This document shows positions 14,354 to 28,140 of a DNA stretch of 64,000 bases, piece by piece (the stretch's first letter is position 1; each line of letters begins with the position of its first letter). The translations under genes and the position numbers were made by a program. This stretch comes from Theocolax elegans (lineage: Eukaryota > Arthropoda > Insecta > Hymenoptera > Cerocephalidae). Location: the NCBI GenBank assembly GCA_026168455.1, contig JANSJX010000017.1, forward strand, positions 186,001 through 250,000. Direction: 5' to 3'. The notes beneath the pieces were generated by a model that worked only from the letters and a program-made list of their open reading frames with translations, was not told where the DNA came from and did no database searches.

Positions 14354-17300
14354 TCGTTTGCACCTTGATTGCAATTGTTTGCACCTTGATTGCAAACGTT
14401 TGCGCATTGATTGCAATCGTTTGCACATTGATTGCAATCGTTTGCACGTTGGTAGCAATCGTTTGAACATTAATTGCAATCGTTTGCACATTGATTGCAA
14501 TCGTTTGCACGTTGGTAGCAATCGTTTGAACATTGATTGCAATCGTTTGCACATTGATTGCAATTGTTTGAACCTTGATTGCAATCGGTTGCACCTTAAA
14601 AGCAATCGTTTGCACCTTGATTGCAATCGTTTGCACCTTAAAAGCAATCGTTTGCACCATGATAGCAATCCTTTGCACATTGATTGCAATCGTTTGCACA
14701 TTGATGGCAATCGTTTGCACATTGATTGCAATCGGTTGCACCTTAAAAGCAATCGTTTGCACCTTGATTGCAATCGTTTGCACATTGATTGCAATCGTTT
14801 GCACGTTGATTGCAATCGTTTGCACCTTAAAAGCAATTGTTTGCACATTGATTGCAATCGTTTGCACAATGATTGCAATCGTTTGCACATTGATTGCAAT
14901 CGTTTGCACATTGATTGCAATCGGTTGCACCTTAAAAGCAATCGTTTGCACCTTCATAGGATCGTTTGCACCATAAAAGCAATCGGTTGAACCTTGATAG
15001 CATCGTTTGCACAGTGTTTGCAAACGTTTGCACATTGATTGCAATCGTTTGCACATTGATTGCAATCGTTTGCACCTTGATTGCAATCGTTTGCACCTTG
15101 ATTGGAATCGTTTGCACATTGATTGCAAACGTTTGCACATTGAATGCAATCGTTTGCACCTTGATTGCAATTGTTTGCACCTTAAAAGCATTCGTTTGCA
15201 CCATAAAAGCAATCGTTTGAACTTTGACAGCATCGTTTGCACCTTGACTACAATCGTTTGCACCTTGATTGCAATCGTTTGAACCTTGATTGCAATCGTT
15301 TGCACATTGATTGCAATCGTTTGCACATTGAATGCAATCGTTTGCACCTTCATAGGATCGTTTGCACTATAAAAGCAATCGGTTGAACCTTGATAGCATT
15401 GTTTGCACATTGTTTGCAATCGTTTGCACATTGATTGCAAACGTTTGCACATTGATTGCAATCGTTTGCACCTTGATTGCAATCGTTTGCACCTTGATTG
15501 GAATCGTTTGCACATTGATTGCAATCGTTTACGCATTGATTGCAATCGTTTGCACCTAAATTGCAATCGTTTGCACATTGATTGCAATCGTTTGCACCTT
15601 GATTGCAATCGTTTGCACATTGATTGCAATCGTTTGCACATTGATTGCAATCGTTTGCACCTTGATAGCAATCGTTTGCACCTTGATTGCAATCGTTTGC
15701 GCATTGATTGCAATCGTTTGCACATTGATTGCAATCGTTTGCGCCTTGATTGCAATCGTTTGCACCTTAAAAGCAATCGTTTGCACATTGATTGCAATCG
15801 TTTGCACATTGATTGCAATCGTTTGCATATTGATAGCATCGTTTGCACCTTGATAGCATCGTTTGCACCGTGATTGCAATCGTTTGCACCTTGATTGCAA
15901 TTGTTTGCACCTTGATTGCAAACGTTTGCGCATTGATTGCAATCGTTTGCACATTGATTGCAATCGTTTGCACGTTGGTAGCAATCGTTTGAACATTAAT
16001 TGCAATCGTTTGCACATTGATTGCAATCGTTTGCACGTTGGTAGCAATCGTTTGAACATTGATTGCAATCGTTTGCACGTTGGTAGCAATCGTTTGAACA
16101 TTAATTGCAATCGTTTGCACATTGATTGCAATCGGTTGCACCTTAAAAGCAATCGTTTGCACCTTGATTGCAATCGTTTGCACCTTGATTGCAATCGTTT
16201 GCACATTGATTGCGATCGTTTGCACATTGATTGCCATCGTTTGCACATTGATTGCAATCGTTTGCACCTTGATTGCAATTGTTTGCAACTTGATTGCAAC
16301 CGCTTGCACCTTGACTACAATCGTTTGCACCTTGATTGCAATCGTTTGAACCTTGATTGCAATCGTTTGCACATTGATTGCCATCGTTTGCACATTGATT
16401 GCAATCGTTTGTACCTTAGTTGCAATTGTTTGCTCCTTGATTGCAATCGTTTACACATTAATTGCAATCGTTTGCGCCTTGATTGCAATCGTTTGCACAT
16501 TGATTGCAATCGTTTGCGCCTTGATTGCAATCGTTTGCACCTTAAAAGCAATCGTTTGCACATTGATTGCAATCGTTTGCACATTGATTGCAATCGTTTG
16601 CATATTGATAGCATCGTTTGCACCTTGATAGCATCAATTGCACCGTGATTGCAATCGTTTGCACCTTGATTGCAATTGTTTGCACCTTGATTGCAAACGT
16701 TTGCGCATTGATTGCAATCGTTTGCACATTGATTGCAATCGTTTGCACGTTGGTAGCAATCGTTTGAACATTGATTGCAATCGTTTGCACATTGATTGCA
16801 ATCGTTTGCACGTTGGTAGCAATCGTTTGAACATTGATTGCAATCGTTTGCACATTGATTGCAATTGTTTGAACCTTGATTGCAATCGGTTGCACCTTAA
16901 AAGCAATCGTTTGCACCTTGATTGCAATCGTTTGCACCTTAAAAGCAATCGTTTGCCCCATGATAGCAATCCTTTGCACATTGATTGCAATCGTTTGCAC
17001 ATTGATTGCAATTCTTTGCAACTTGATTGCAACCGCTTGCACCTTGATAGCAATCTTTTGCACATTGATTGCAATCGTTTGCACCTTAAAAGCAATTGTT
17101 TGCACATTGATTGCAATCGTTTGCACAATGATTGCAATCGTTTGCACATTGATTGCAATCGTTTGCACATTGATTGCAATCGGTTGCACCTTAAAAGCAA
17201 TCGTTTGCACCTTCATAGGATCGTTTGCACCATAAAAGCAATCGGTTGAACCTTGATAGCATCGTTTGCACAGTGTTTGCAAACGTTTGCACATTGATTG

Positions 17301-19500
17301 CAATCGTTTGCACATTGATTGCAATCGTTTGCACCTTGATTGCAATCGTTTGCACCTTGATTGGAATCGTTTGCACATTGATTGCAAACGTTTGCACATT
17401 GAATGCAATCGTTTGCACCTTGATTGCAATTGTTTGCACCTTAAAAGCATTCGTTTGCACCATAAAAGCAATCGTTTGAACTTTGACTGCATCGTTTGCA
17501 CCTTGACTACAATCGTTTGCACCTTGATTGCAATCGTTTGAACCTTGATTGCAATCGTTTGCACATTGATTGCAATCGTTTGCACATTGAATGCAATCGT
17601 TTGCACCTTCATAGGATCGTTTGCACTATAAAAGCAATCGGTTGAACCTTGATAGCATTGTTTGCACATTGTTTGCAATCGTTTGCACATTGATTGCAAA
17701 CGTTTGCACATTGATTGCAATCGTTTGCACCTTGATTGCAATCGTTTGCACCTTGATTGGAATCGTTTGCACATTGATTGCAATCGTTTACGCATTGATT
17801 GCAATCGTTTGCACCTAAATTGCAATCGTTTGCACATTGATTGCAATCGTTTGCACCTTGATTGCAATCGTTTGCACATTGATTGCAATCGTTTGCACAT
17901 TGATTGCAATCGTTTGCACCTTGATAGCAATCGTTTGCACCTTGATTGCAATCGTTTGCGCATTGATTGCAATCGTTTGCACATTGATTGCAATCGTTTG
18001 CGCCTTGATTGCAATCGTTTGCACCTTAAAAGCAATCGTTTGCACATTGATTGCAATCGTTTGCACATTGATTGCAATTGTTTGCATATTGATAGCATCG
18101 TTTGCACCTTGATAGCATCGTTTGCACCGTGATTGCAATCGTTTGCACCTTGATTGCAATTGTTTGCACCTTGATTGCAAACGTTTGCGCATTGATTGCA
18201 ATCGTTTGCACATTGATTGCAATCGTTTGCACGTTGGTAGCAATCGTTTGAACATTAATTGCAATCGTTTGCACATTGATTGCAATCGTTTGCACGTTGG
18301 TAGCAATCGTTTGAACATTGATTGCAATCGTTTGCACCTTGATTGCAATCGTTTGTGCCTTGATTGTAATAGATTGCACATTGATTGCAATCGTTTGAGC
18401 CTTGATTGCAATCGTTTGCACCTTAAAAGCAATCGATTGCACATTGTTCGCAATCGTTTGCATCTTGATAGAATCGTTTGCACCTTGACAGCATCGTTTG
18501 CACCTTGATTGCAATCGTTTGCACCTTGATTGCAATTGTTTGCAACTTGATTGCAACCGCTTGCACCTTGACTACAATCGTTTGCACCTTGATTGCAATC
18601 GTTTGAACCTTGATTGCAATCGTTTGCACATTGATTGCCATCGTTTGCACATTGATTGCAATCGTTTGTACCTTAGTTGCAATTGTTTGCTCCTTGATTG
18701 CAATCGTTTACACATTAATTGCAATCGTTTGCGCCTTGATTGCAATCGTTTGCACATTGATTGCAATCGTTTGCGCCTTGATTGCAATCGTTTGCACCTT
18801 AAAAGCAATCGTTTGCACATTGATTGCAATCGTTTGCACATTGATTGCAATCGTTTGCATATTGATAGCAATCGTTTGCACATTGATTGCAATCGTTTGC
18901 ATATTGATAGCATCGTTTGCACCTTGATAGCATCGTTTGCACCGTGATTGCAATCGTTTGCACCTTGATTGCAATTGTTTGCACCTTGATTGCAAACGTT
19001 TGCGCATTGATTGCAATCGTTTGCACATTGATTGCAATCGTTTGCACGTTGGTAGCAATCGTTTGCACGTTGGTAGCAATCGTTTGAACATTGATTGCAA
19101 TCGTTTGCACATTGATTGCAATTGTTTGAACCTTGATTGCAATCGGTTGCACCTTAAAAGCAATCGTTTGCACCTTGATTGCAATCGTTTGCACCTTAAA
19201 AGCAATCGTTTGCACCTTGATAGCAATCCTTTGCACATTGATTGCAATCGTTTGCACATTGATGGCAATCGTTTGCACATTGATTGCAATCGGTTGCACC
19301 TTAAAAGCAATCGTTTGCACCTTGATTGCAATCGTTTGCACATTGATTGCAATCGTTTGCACGTTGATTGCAATCGTTTGCACCTTAAAAGCAATTGTTT
19401 GCACATTGATTGCAATCGTTTGCACAATGATTGCAATCGATTGCACATTGATTGCAATCGTTTGCACATTGATTGCAATCGGTTGCACCTTAAAAGCAAT
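14354..19500. repeat. satellite domain 4 with 2.26-kb HOR
   Basis: Bases about 14,810-16,075 match 17,069-18,334 with an offset of 2,259 bp. The few differences include CAGC against CTGC near 15,231/17,490 and ATCG against ATTG near 15,820/18,079. Both copies share the CACCGTGATTGC, GTTGGTAGC, CAGTGTTTGC and CTATAAAAGC variants. A block similar to 18,498-19,500 returns near 22,143-23,180, at offsets of 3,645 and then about 3,603 bp. Confidence 0.85.
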
Positions 19501-22500
19501 CGTTTGCACCTTCATAGGATCGTTTGCACCGTGATTGCAATCGTTTGCACCTTGATTGCAATTGTTTGCACCTTGATTGCAAACGTTTGCGCATTGATTG
19601 CAATCGTTTGCACATTGATTGCAATCGTTTGCACGTTGGTAGCAATCGTTTGAACATTGATTGCAATCGTTTGCCCATTGATTGCAATCGTTTGCACGTT
19701 GGTAGCAATCGTTTGAACATTGATTGCAATCGTTTGCACATTGATTGCAATTGTTTGAACCTTGATTGCAATCGGTTGCACCTTAAAAGCAATCGTTTGC
19801 ACCTTGATTGCAATCGTTTGCACCTTAAAAGCAATCGTTTGCACCTTGATAGCAATCCTTTGCACATTGATTGCAATCGTTTGCACATTGATGGCAATCG
19901 TTTGCACATTGATTGCAATCGGTTGCACCTTAAAAGCAATCGTTTGCACCTTGATTGCAATCGTTTGCACATTGATTGCAATCGTTTGCACGTTGATTGC
20001 AATCGTTTGCACCTTAAAAGCAATCGGTTGAACCTTGATAGCATCATTTGCACATTGTTTGCAAACGTTTGCACATTGATTGCAATCGTTTGCACCTTGA
20101 TTGCAATCGTTTGCACCTTGATTGGAATCGTTTGCACATTGATTGCTATCGTTTGCTCCTTGATTGCAATCGTTGGCACCTTGATTGCATCGTTTGCACA
20201 TTGATTGCAATCGTTTGCACCTTGATTGCAATCGTTTGCACATTGATTGCAATCGTTTGCACATTGATTGCAATCGGTTGCACCTTAAAAGCAATCGTTT
20301 GCACCTTGATTGCAATCGTTTGCACCTTAAAAGCAATCGTTTGCACATTGATTGCAAACGTTTGCGCCTTGATTGCAAACGTTTGCGCATTGATTGCAAT
20401 CGTTTGCACATTGTTTGAAATCGTTTGAAAATTGATTGCAAACGTTTGCACGTTGGTAGCAATCGTTTGAACATTGATTGCAATCGTTTGCACATTGATT
20501 GCAATCTTTTGCACCTTGATTGCAATCGTTTGTGCCTTGATTGTAATCGATTGCACATTGATTGCAATCGTTTGCGCCTTGATTGCAATCGTTTGCACCT
20601 TAAAAGCAATCGATTGCACATTGATTGTAATCGTTTGCACCTTGATTGCAATCGTTTGCACCTTGAATGCAATCGTTTGCACATTGAATGCAATCGTTTG
20701 CGCCATGATTGCAATCGTTTGCACATTGATTGCAATCGGTTGCACCTTAAAAGCAATCGTTTGCACCTTGATTGCAATCGGTTGCACCTTAAAAGCAATC
20801 GTTTGCACCTTGATTGCAATCGTTTGCACATTGATTGCAATCGTTTGCACATTGATTGCAATCGTTTGCACCTTAAAAGCAATTGTTTGCGCATTGATTG
20901 CAATCGTTTGCACATTGATTGCAATCGTTTGCACGTTGGTAGCAATCGTTTGAACATTGATTGCAATCGTTTGCACATTGATTGCAATCGTTTGCACGTT
21001 GGTAGCAATCGTTTGAACATTGATTGCAATCGTTTGCACATTGATTGCAATTGTTTGAACCTTGATTGCAATCGGTTGCACCTTAAAAGCAATCGTTTGC
21101 ACCTTGATTGCAATCGTTTGCACCTTGAAAGCAATCGTTTGCACCTTGATAGCAATCCTTTGCACATTGATTGCAATCGTTTGCACATTGATGGCAATCG
21201 TTTGCACATTGATTGCAATCGGTTGCACCTTAAAAGCAATCGTTTGCACCTTGATTGCAATCGTTTGCACATTGATTGCAATCGTTTGCACGTTGATAGC
21301 ATCGTTTGCACATTGTTTGCAAACGTTTGCACATTGATTGCAATCGTTTGCACCTTGATTGCAATCGTTTGCACCTTGATTGCAATCGTTTGCACCTTGA
21401 TTGGAATCGTTTGCACATTGATTGCAATCGTTTACGCATTGATTGCAATCGTTTGCACCTAAATTGCAATCGTTTGCACATTGATTGCAATCGTTTGCAC
21501 CTTGATTGCAATCGTTTGCACATTGATTGCAATCGTTTGCACATTGATTGCAATCGTTTGCACCTTGATAGCAATCGTTTGCACCTTGATTGCAATCGTT
21601 TGCGCATTGATTGCAATCGTTTGCACATTGATTGCAATCGTTTGCGCCTTGATTGCAATCGTTTGCACCTTAAAAGCAATCGTTTGCACATTGATTGCAA
21701 TCGTTTGCACATTGATTGCAATCGTTTGCATATTGATAGCATCGTTTGCACCTTGATAGCATCGTTTGCACCGTGATTGCAATCGTTTGCACCTTGATTG
21801 CAATTGTTTGCACCTTGATTGCAAACGTTTGCGCATTGATTGAAAATCGTTTGCACATTGATTGCAATCGTTTGCACGTTGGTAGCAATCGTTTGAACAT
21901 TAATTGCAATCGTTTGCACATTGATTGCAATCGTTTGCACGTTGGTAGCAATCGTTTGAACATTGATTGCAATCGTTTGCACCTTGATTGCAATCGTTTG
22001 TGCCTTGATTGTAATAGATTGCACATTGATTGCAATCGTTTGAGCCTTGATTGCAATCGTTTGCACCTTAAATGCAATCGATTGCACATTGTTCGCAATC
22101 GTTTGCATCTTGATAGAATCGTTTGCACCTTGACAGCATCGTTTGCACCTTGATTGCAATCGTTTGCACCTTGATTGCAATTGTTTGCAACTTGATTGCA
22201 ACCGCTTGCACCTTGACTACAATCGTTTGCACCTTGATTGCAATCGTTTGAACCTTAATTGCAATCGTTTGCACATTGATTGCCATCGTTTGCACATTGA
22301 TTGCAATCGTTTGTACCTTAGTTGCAATTGTTTGCTCCTTGATTGCAATCGTTTACACATTAATTGCAATCGTTTGCGCCTTGATTGCAATCGTTTGCAC
22401 ATTGATTGCAATCGTTTGCGCCTTGATTGCAATCGTTTGCACCTTAAAAGCAATCGTTTGCACATTGATTGCAATCGTTTGCACATTGATTGCAATCGTT

Positions 22501-25500
22501 TGCATATTGATAGCATCGTTTGCACCTTGATAGCATCGTTTGCACCGTGATTGCAATCGTTTGCACCTTGATTGCAATTGTTTGCACCTTGATTGCAAAC
22601 GTTTGCGCATTTATTGCAATCGTTTGCACATTGATTGCAATCGTTTGCACGTTGGTAGCAATCGTTTGAACATTGATTGCAATCGTTTGCCCATTGATTG
22701 CAATCGTTTGCACGTTGGTAGCAATCGTTTGAACATTGATTGCAATCGTTTGCACATTGATTGCAATTGTTTGAACCTTGATTGCAATCGGTTGCACCTT
22801 AAAAGCAATCGTTTGCACCTTGATTGCAATCGTTTGCACCTTAAAAGCAATCGTTTGCACCTTGATAGCAATCCTTTGCACATTGATTGCAATCGTTTGC
22901 ACATTGATGGCAATCGTTTGCACATTGATTGCAATCGGTTGCACCTTAAAAGCAATCGTTTGCACCTTGATTGCAATCGTTTGCACATTGATTGCAATCG
23001 TTTGCACGTTGATTGCAATCGTTTGCACCTTAAAAGCAATTGTTTGCACATTGATTGCAATCGTTTGCACAATGATTGCAATCGATTGCACATTGATTGC
23101 AATCGTTTGCACATTGATTGCAATCGGTTGCACCTTAAAAGCAATCGTTTGCACCTTCATAGGATCGTTTGCACCGTGATTGCAATCGTTTGCACCTTGA
23201 TTGCAATTGTTTGCACCTTGATTGCAAACGTTTGCGCATTGATTGCATCGTTTGCACATTGATTGCAATCGTTTGCACGTTGGTAGCAATCGTTTGAACA
23301 TTGATTGCAATCGTTTGCCCATTGATTGCAATCGTTTGCACGTTGGTAGCAATCGTTTGAACATTGATTGCAATCGTTTGCACATTGATTGCAATTGTTT
23401 GAACCTTGATTGCAATCGGTTGCACCTTAAAAGCAATCGTTTGCACCTTGATTGCAATCGTTTGCACCTTAAAAAGCAATCGTTTGCACCTGGATAGCAA
23501 TCCTTTGCACATTGATTGCAATCGTTTGCACATTGATTGCAATCGTTTGCACGTTGGTAGCAATCGTTTGAACATTGATTGCAATCGTTGCCCATTGATT
23601 GCAATCGTTTGCACGTTGGTAGCAATCGTTTGAACATTGATTGCAATCGTTTGCACATTGATTGCAATTGTTTGAACCTTGATTGCAATCGGTTGCACCT
23701 TAAAAGCAATCGTTTGCACCTTGATTGCAATCGTTTGCACCTTAAAAGCAATCGTTTGCACCTTGATAGCAATCCTTTGCACATTGATTGCAATCGTTTG
23801 CACATTGATTGCAATCGTTTGCACGTTGGTAGCAATCGTTTGAACATTGATTGCAATCGTTTGCCCATTGATTGCAATCGTTTGCACGTTGGTAGCAATC
23901 GTTTGAACATTGATTGCAATCGTTTCACATTGATTGCAATTGTTTGAACCTTGATTGCAATCGGTTGCACCTTAAAAGCAATCGTTTGCACCTTGATTGC
24001 AATCGTTTGCACCTTAAAAGCAATCGTTTGCACCTTGATAGCAATCCTTTGCACATTGATTGCAATCGGTTGCACCTTAAAAGCAATCGTTTGCACCTTG
24101 ATTGCAATCGTTTGCACCTTAAAAGCAATCGTTTGCACCTTGATAGCAATCCTTTGCACATTGATTGCAATCGTTTGCACATTGATTGCAATCGTTTGCA
24201 CCTTGATTGCAATCGTTTGCACCTTGATTGGAATCGTTTGCACATTGATTGCTATCGTTTGCTCCTTGATTGCAATCGTTGGCACCTTGATTGCATCGTT
24301 TGCACATTGATTGCAATCGTTTGCACCTTGATTGCAATCGTTTGCACATTGATTGCAATCGTTTGCACATTGATTGCAATCGGTTGCACCTTAAAAGCAA
24401 TCGTTTGCACCTTGATTGCAATCGTTTGCACCTTAAAAGCAATCGTTTGCACATTGATTGCAAACGTTTGCGCCTTGATTGCAAACGTTTGCACATTGAT
24501 TGCAATCGTTTGCACATTGTTTGAAATCGTTTGAAAATTGATTGCAAACGTTTGCACGTTGGTAGCAATCGTTTGAACATTGATTGCAATCGTTTGCACA
24601 TTGATTGCAATCTTTTGCACCTTGATTGCAATCGTTTGTGCCTTGATTGTAATCGATTGCACATTGATTGCAATCGTTTGCGCCTTGATTGCAATCGTTT
24701 GCACCTTAAAAGCAATCGATTGCACATTGATTGTAATCGTTTGCACCTTGATTGCAATCGTTTGCACCTTGAATGCAATCGTTTGCACATTGAATGCAAT
24801 CGTTTGCGCCATGATTGCAATCGTTTGCACATTGATTGCAATCGGTTGCACCTTAAAAGCAATCGTTTGCACCTTGATTGCAATCGGTTGCACCTTAAAA
24901 GCAATCGTTTGCACCTTGATTGCAATCGTTTGCACATTGATTGCAATCGTTTGCACATTGATTGCAATCGTTTGCACCTTAAAAGCAATTGTTTGCGCAT
25001 TGATTGCAATCGTTTGCACATTGATTGCAATCGTTTGCACGTTGGTAGCAATCGTTTGAACATTGATTGCAATCGTTTGCACATTGATTGCAATCGTTTG
25101 CACGTTGGTAGCAATCGTTTGAACATTGATTGCAATCGTTTGCACATTGATTGCAATTGTTTGAACCTTGATTGCAATCGGTTGCACCTTAAAAGCAATC
25201 GTTTGCACCTTGATTGCAATCGTTTGCACCTTGAAAGCAATCGTTTGCACCTTGATAGCAATCCTTTGCACATTGATTGCAATCGTTTGCACATTGATGG
25301 CAATCGTTTGCACATTGATTGCAATCGGTTGCACCTTAAAAGCAATCGTTTGCACCTTGATTGCAATCGTTTGCACATTGATTGCAATCGTTTGCACGTT
25401 GATTGCAATCGTTTGCACCTTAAAAGCAATTGTTTGCACATTGATTGCAATCGTTTGCACAATGATTGCAATCGTTTGCACATTGATTGCAATCGTTTGC

Positions 25501-25590
25501 ACATTGATTGCAATCGGTTGCACCTTAAAAGCAATCGTTTGCACCTTCATAGGATCGTTTGCACCATAAAAGCAATCGGTTGAACCTTGA
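19500..25590. repeat. satellite domain 5 with 4.1-kb HOR
   Basis: Bases about 20,075-21,296 match 24,181-25,402 at a constant offset of 4,106 bp, over about 1.2 kb. Between them, a module containing GTTGGTAGC and CCCATTGATTGC units is re-used several times (for example near 19,630, 22,650, 23,270, 23,540 and 23,820). This indicates unequal exchange at several scales. Confidence 0.85.
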
Positions 25591-28140
25591 ATAGCATCGT
25601 TTGCACATTGTTTGCAACGTTTGCACATTGATTGCAATCGTTTGCACCTTGATTGCAACGTTTGCACCTTGATTGGAATCGTTTGCACATTGATTGCTAT
25701 CGTTTGCTCCTTGATTGGAATCGTTGGCACCTTGATTGCATCGTTTGCACATTGATTGCAATCGTTTGCACCTTGATTGCAATCGTTTTGCACATTGATT
25801 GCAATCGTTTGCACATTGATTGCAATCGTTGCACCTTAAAGCAATCGTTTGCACCTTGATTGCAATCGTTTGCACCTTAAAAGCAATTGCAATCGTTTGC
25901 ACATTGATTGCAAACGTTTGCGCCTTGATTGCATCGTTTGCACATTGATTGCAAACGTTTGCACATTGATTGCAAACGTTTGCACATTGATTGCAATCGT
26001 TTGCACCTGATTGCAATCGTTTGCACCTTGATTGCAATCGTTTGCACATTGATTGCAATCGGTTGCACCTTAAAAGCAATCGTTTGCACCTTGATTGCAA
26101 TCGTTTGCACCTTGAAAGCAATCGTTTGCACCTTGATAGCAATCCTTTGCACATTGATTGCAATCGTTTGCACATTGATGGCAATCGTTTGCACATTGAT
26201 TGCAATCGGTTGCACCTTAAAAGCAATCGTTTGCACCTTGATTGCAATCGTTTGCACATTGATTGCAATCGTTGCACGTTGATTGCAATCGTTTGCACCT
26301 TAAAAGCAATTGTTTGCACATTGATTGCAATCGTTTGCACAATGATTGCAATCGTTTGCACATTGATTGCAATCGTTTGCACATTGATTGCAATCGGTTG
26401 CACCTTAAAAGCAATCGTTTGCACCTTCATAGGATCGTTTGCACCATAAAAGCAATCGGTTGAACCTTGATAGCATCGTTTGCACATTGTTTGCAAACGT
26501 TTGCACATTGATTGCAATCGTTTGCACCTTGATTGCAATCGTTTGCACATTGATTGCAATCGTTTGCACATTGATTGCATCGTTTGCACCTTGATTGCAA
26601 TCGTTGCACATTGATTGCATCGTTTGCACATTGATTGCAATCGTTTGCACCTTGATTGCAATCGTTTGCACATGATTGCAATCGTTTGCACATTGATTGC
26701 AATCGGTTGCACCTTAAAAGCAATCGTTTGCACCTTGATTGCAATCGTTTGCACCTTAAAAGCAATCGTTTGCACATTGATTGCAAACGTTTGCGCCTTG
26801 ATTGCAAACGTTTGCACATTGATTGCAATCGTTTGCACATTGTTTGAAATCGTTTGAAAATTGATTGCAAACGTTTGCACGTTGGTAGCAATCGTTTGAA
26901 CATTGATTGCAATCGTTTGCACATTGATTGCAATCTTTTGCACCTTGATGCAATCGTTGCACATTGATTGCAATCGTTTGCACATTGATTGCAATCGTTT
27001 GCGCCTTGATTGCAATCGTTGCACCTTGATTGCATCGTTTGCACATTGTTTGCAAACGTTTGCACATTGATTGCAAACGTTTGCACATTGATTGCAATCG
27101 TTTGCACCTTGATTGGAATCGTTTGCACATTGATTGCTATCGTTTGCTCCTTGATTGGAATCGTTGGCACCTTGATTGCATCGTTTGCACCTTGATTGCA
27201 ATCGTTTGCACCTTGAATGCAATCGTTTGCACATTGATTGCAATCGTTTGCACATTGATTGCAATCGGTTGCACTTAAAAGCAATCGTTGCACCTTGATT
27301 GCAATCGTTTGCACCTTAAAAGCAATCGTTTGCACATGATTGCAATCGTTGCACCTTGATTGCAAACGTTTGCACATTGATTGCAATCGTTTGCACATTG
27401 TTTGAAATCGTTGAAAATTGATTGCAAACGTTTGCACGTTGGTAGCAATCGTTTGAACATGATTGCAATCGTTTGCACATTGATTGCAATCTTTTGCACC
27501 TTGATTGCAATCGTTTGCACATGATTGCAATCGTTTGCACATTGATTGCAATCGTTTGCGCCTTGATTGCAATCGTTTGCACCTTAAAAGCAATCGATTG
27601 CACATTGATTGCAATCGTTTGCACCTGATTGCAATCGTTTGCACCTGATTGCAATCGTTTGCACATTGTTTGAAATCGTTTGAAAATTGATTGCAAACGT
27701 TTGCACGTTGGTAGCAATCGTTTGAACATTGATTGCAATCGTTTGCGCCATGATTGCAATCGTTGCACATTGATTGCATCGTTTGCACCTTAAAAGCAAT
27801 CGTTTGCACATTGATTGCATCGTTTGCACCTTAAAAGCAATCGTTTGCACCTGATTGCAATCGTTTGCACATTGATTGCAATCGTTTTTGTTTGAACATT
27901 GATTGCAATCGGTTGCACCTTAAAAGCAATCGTTTGCACCTTGATTGCAATCGGTTGCACCTTAAAAGCAACGTTTGCACCTTGATTGCAATCTTTTGCA
28001 CATTGATTGCATCGTTTGCACATTGATTGCAATCGTTTACACTTAAAAGCATTGTTTGCACATTGATTGCAATCGTTTGCACAATGATGCAATCGTTTGC
28101 ACATTGAATTGCAATCGGTTGCACCTTAAAAGCATCGTTT
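25590..28140. other. satellite stretch with unusually many 1-nt indels
   Basis: The variant order is that of the neighbouring HORs, but single-base losses are dense. Examples are CGTTGCAC for CGTTTGCAC (26,275; 26,602; 26,966; 27,292), CACATGATTG for CACATTGATTG (26,672; 27,333) and CACCTGATTG (27,624; 27,644). They are scattered and not shared by the matching copies elsewhere. This suggests poorly polished consensus rather than a separate repeat family. No gene is visible. Confidence 0.65.
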
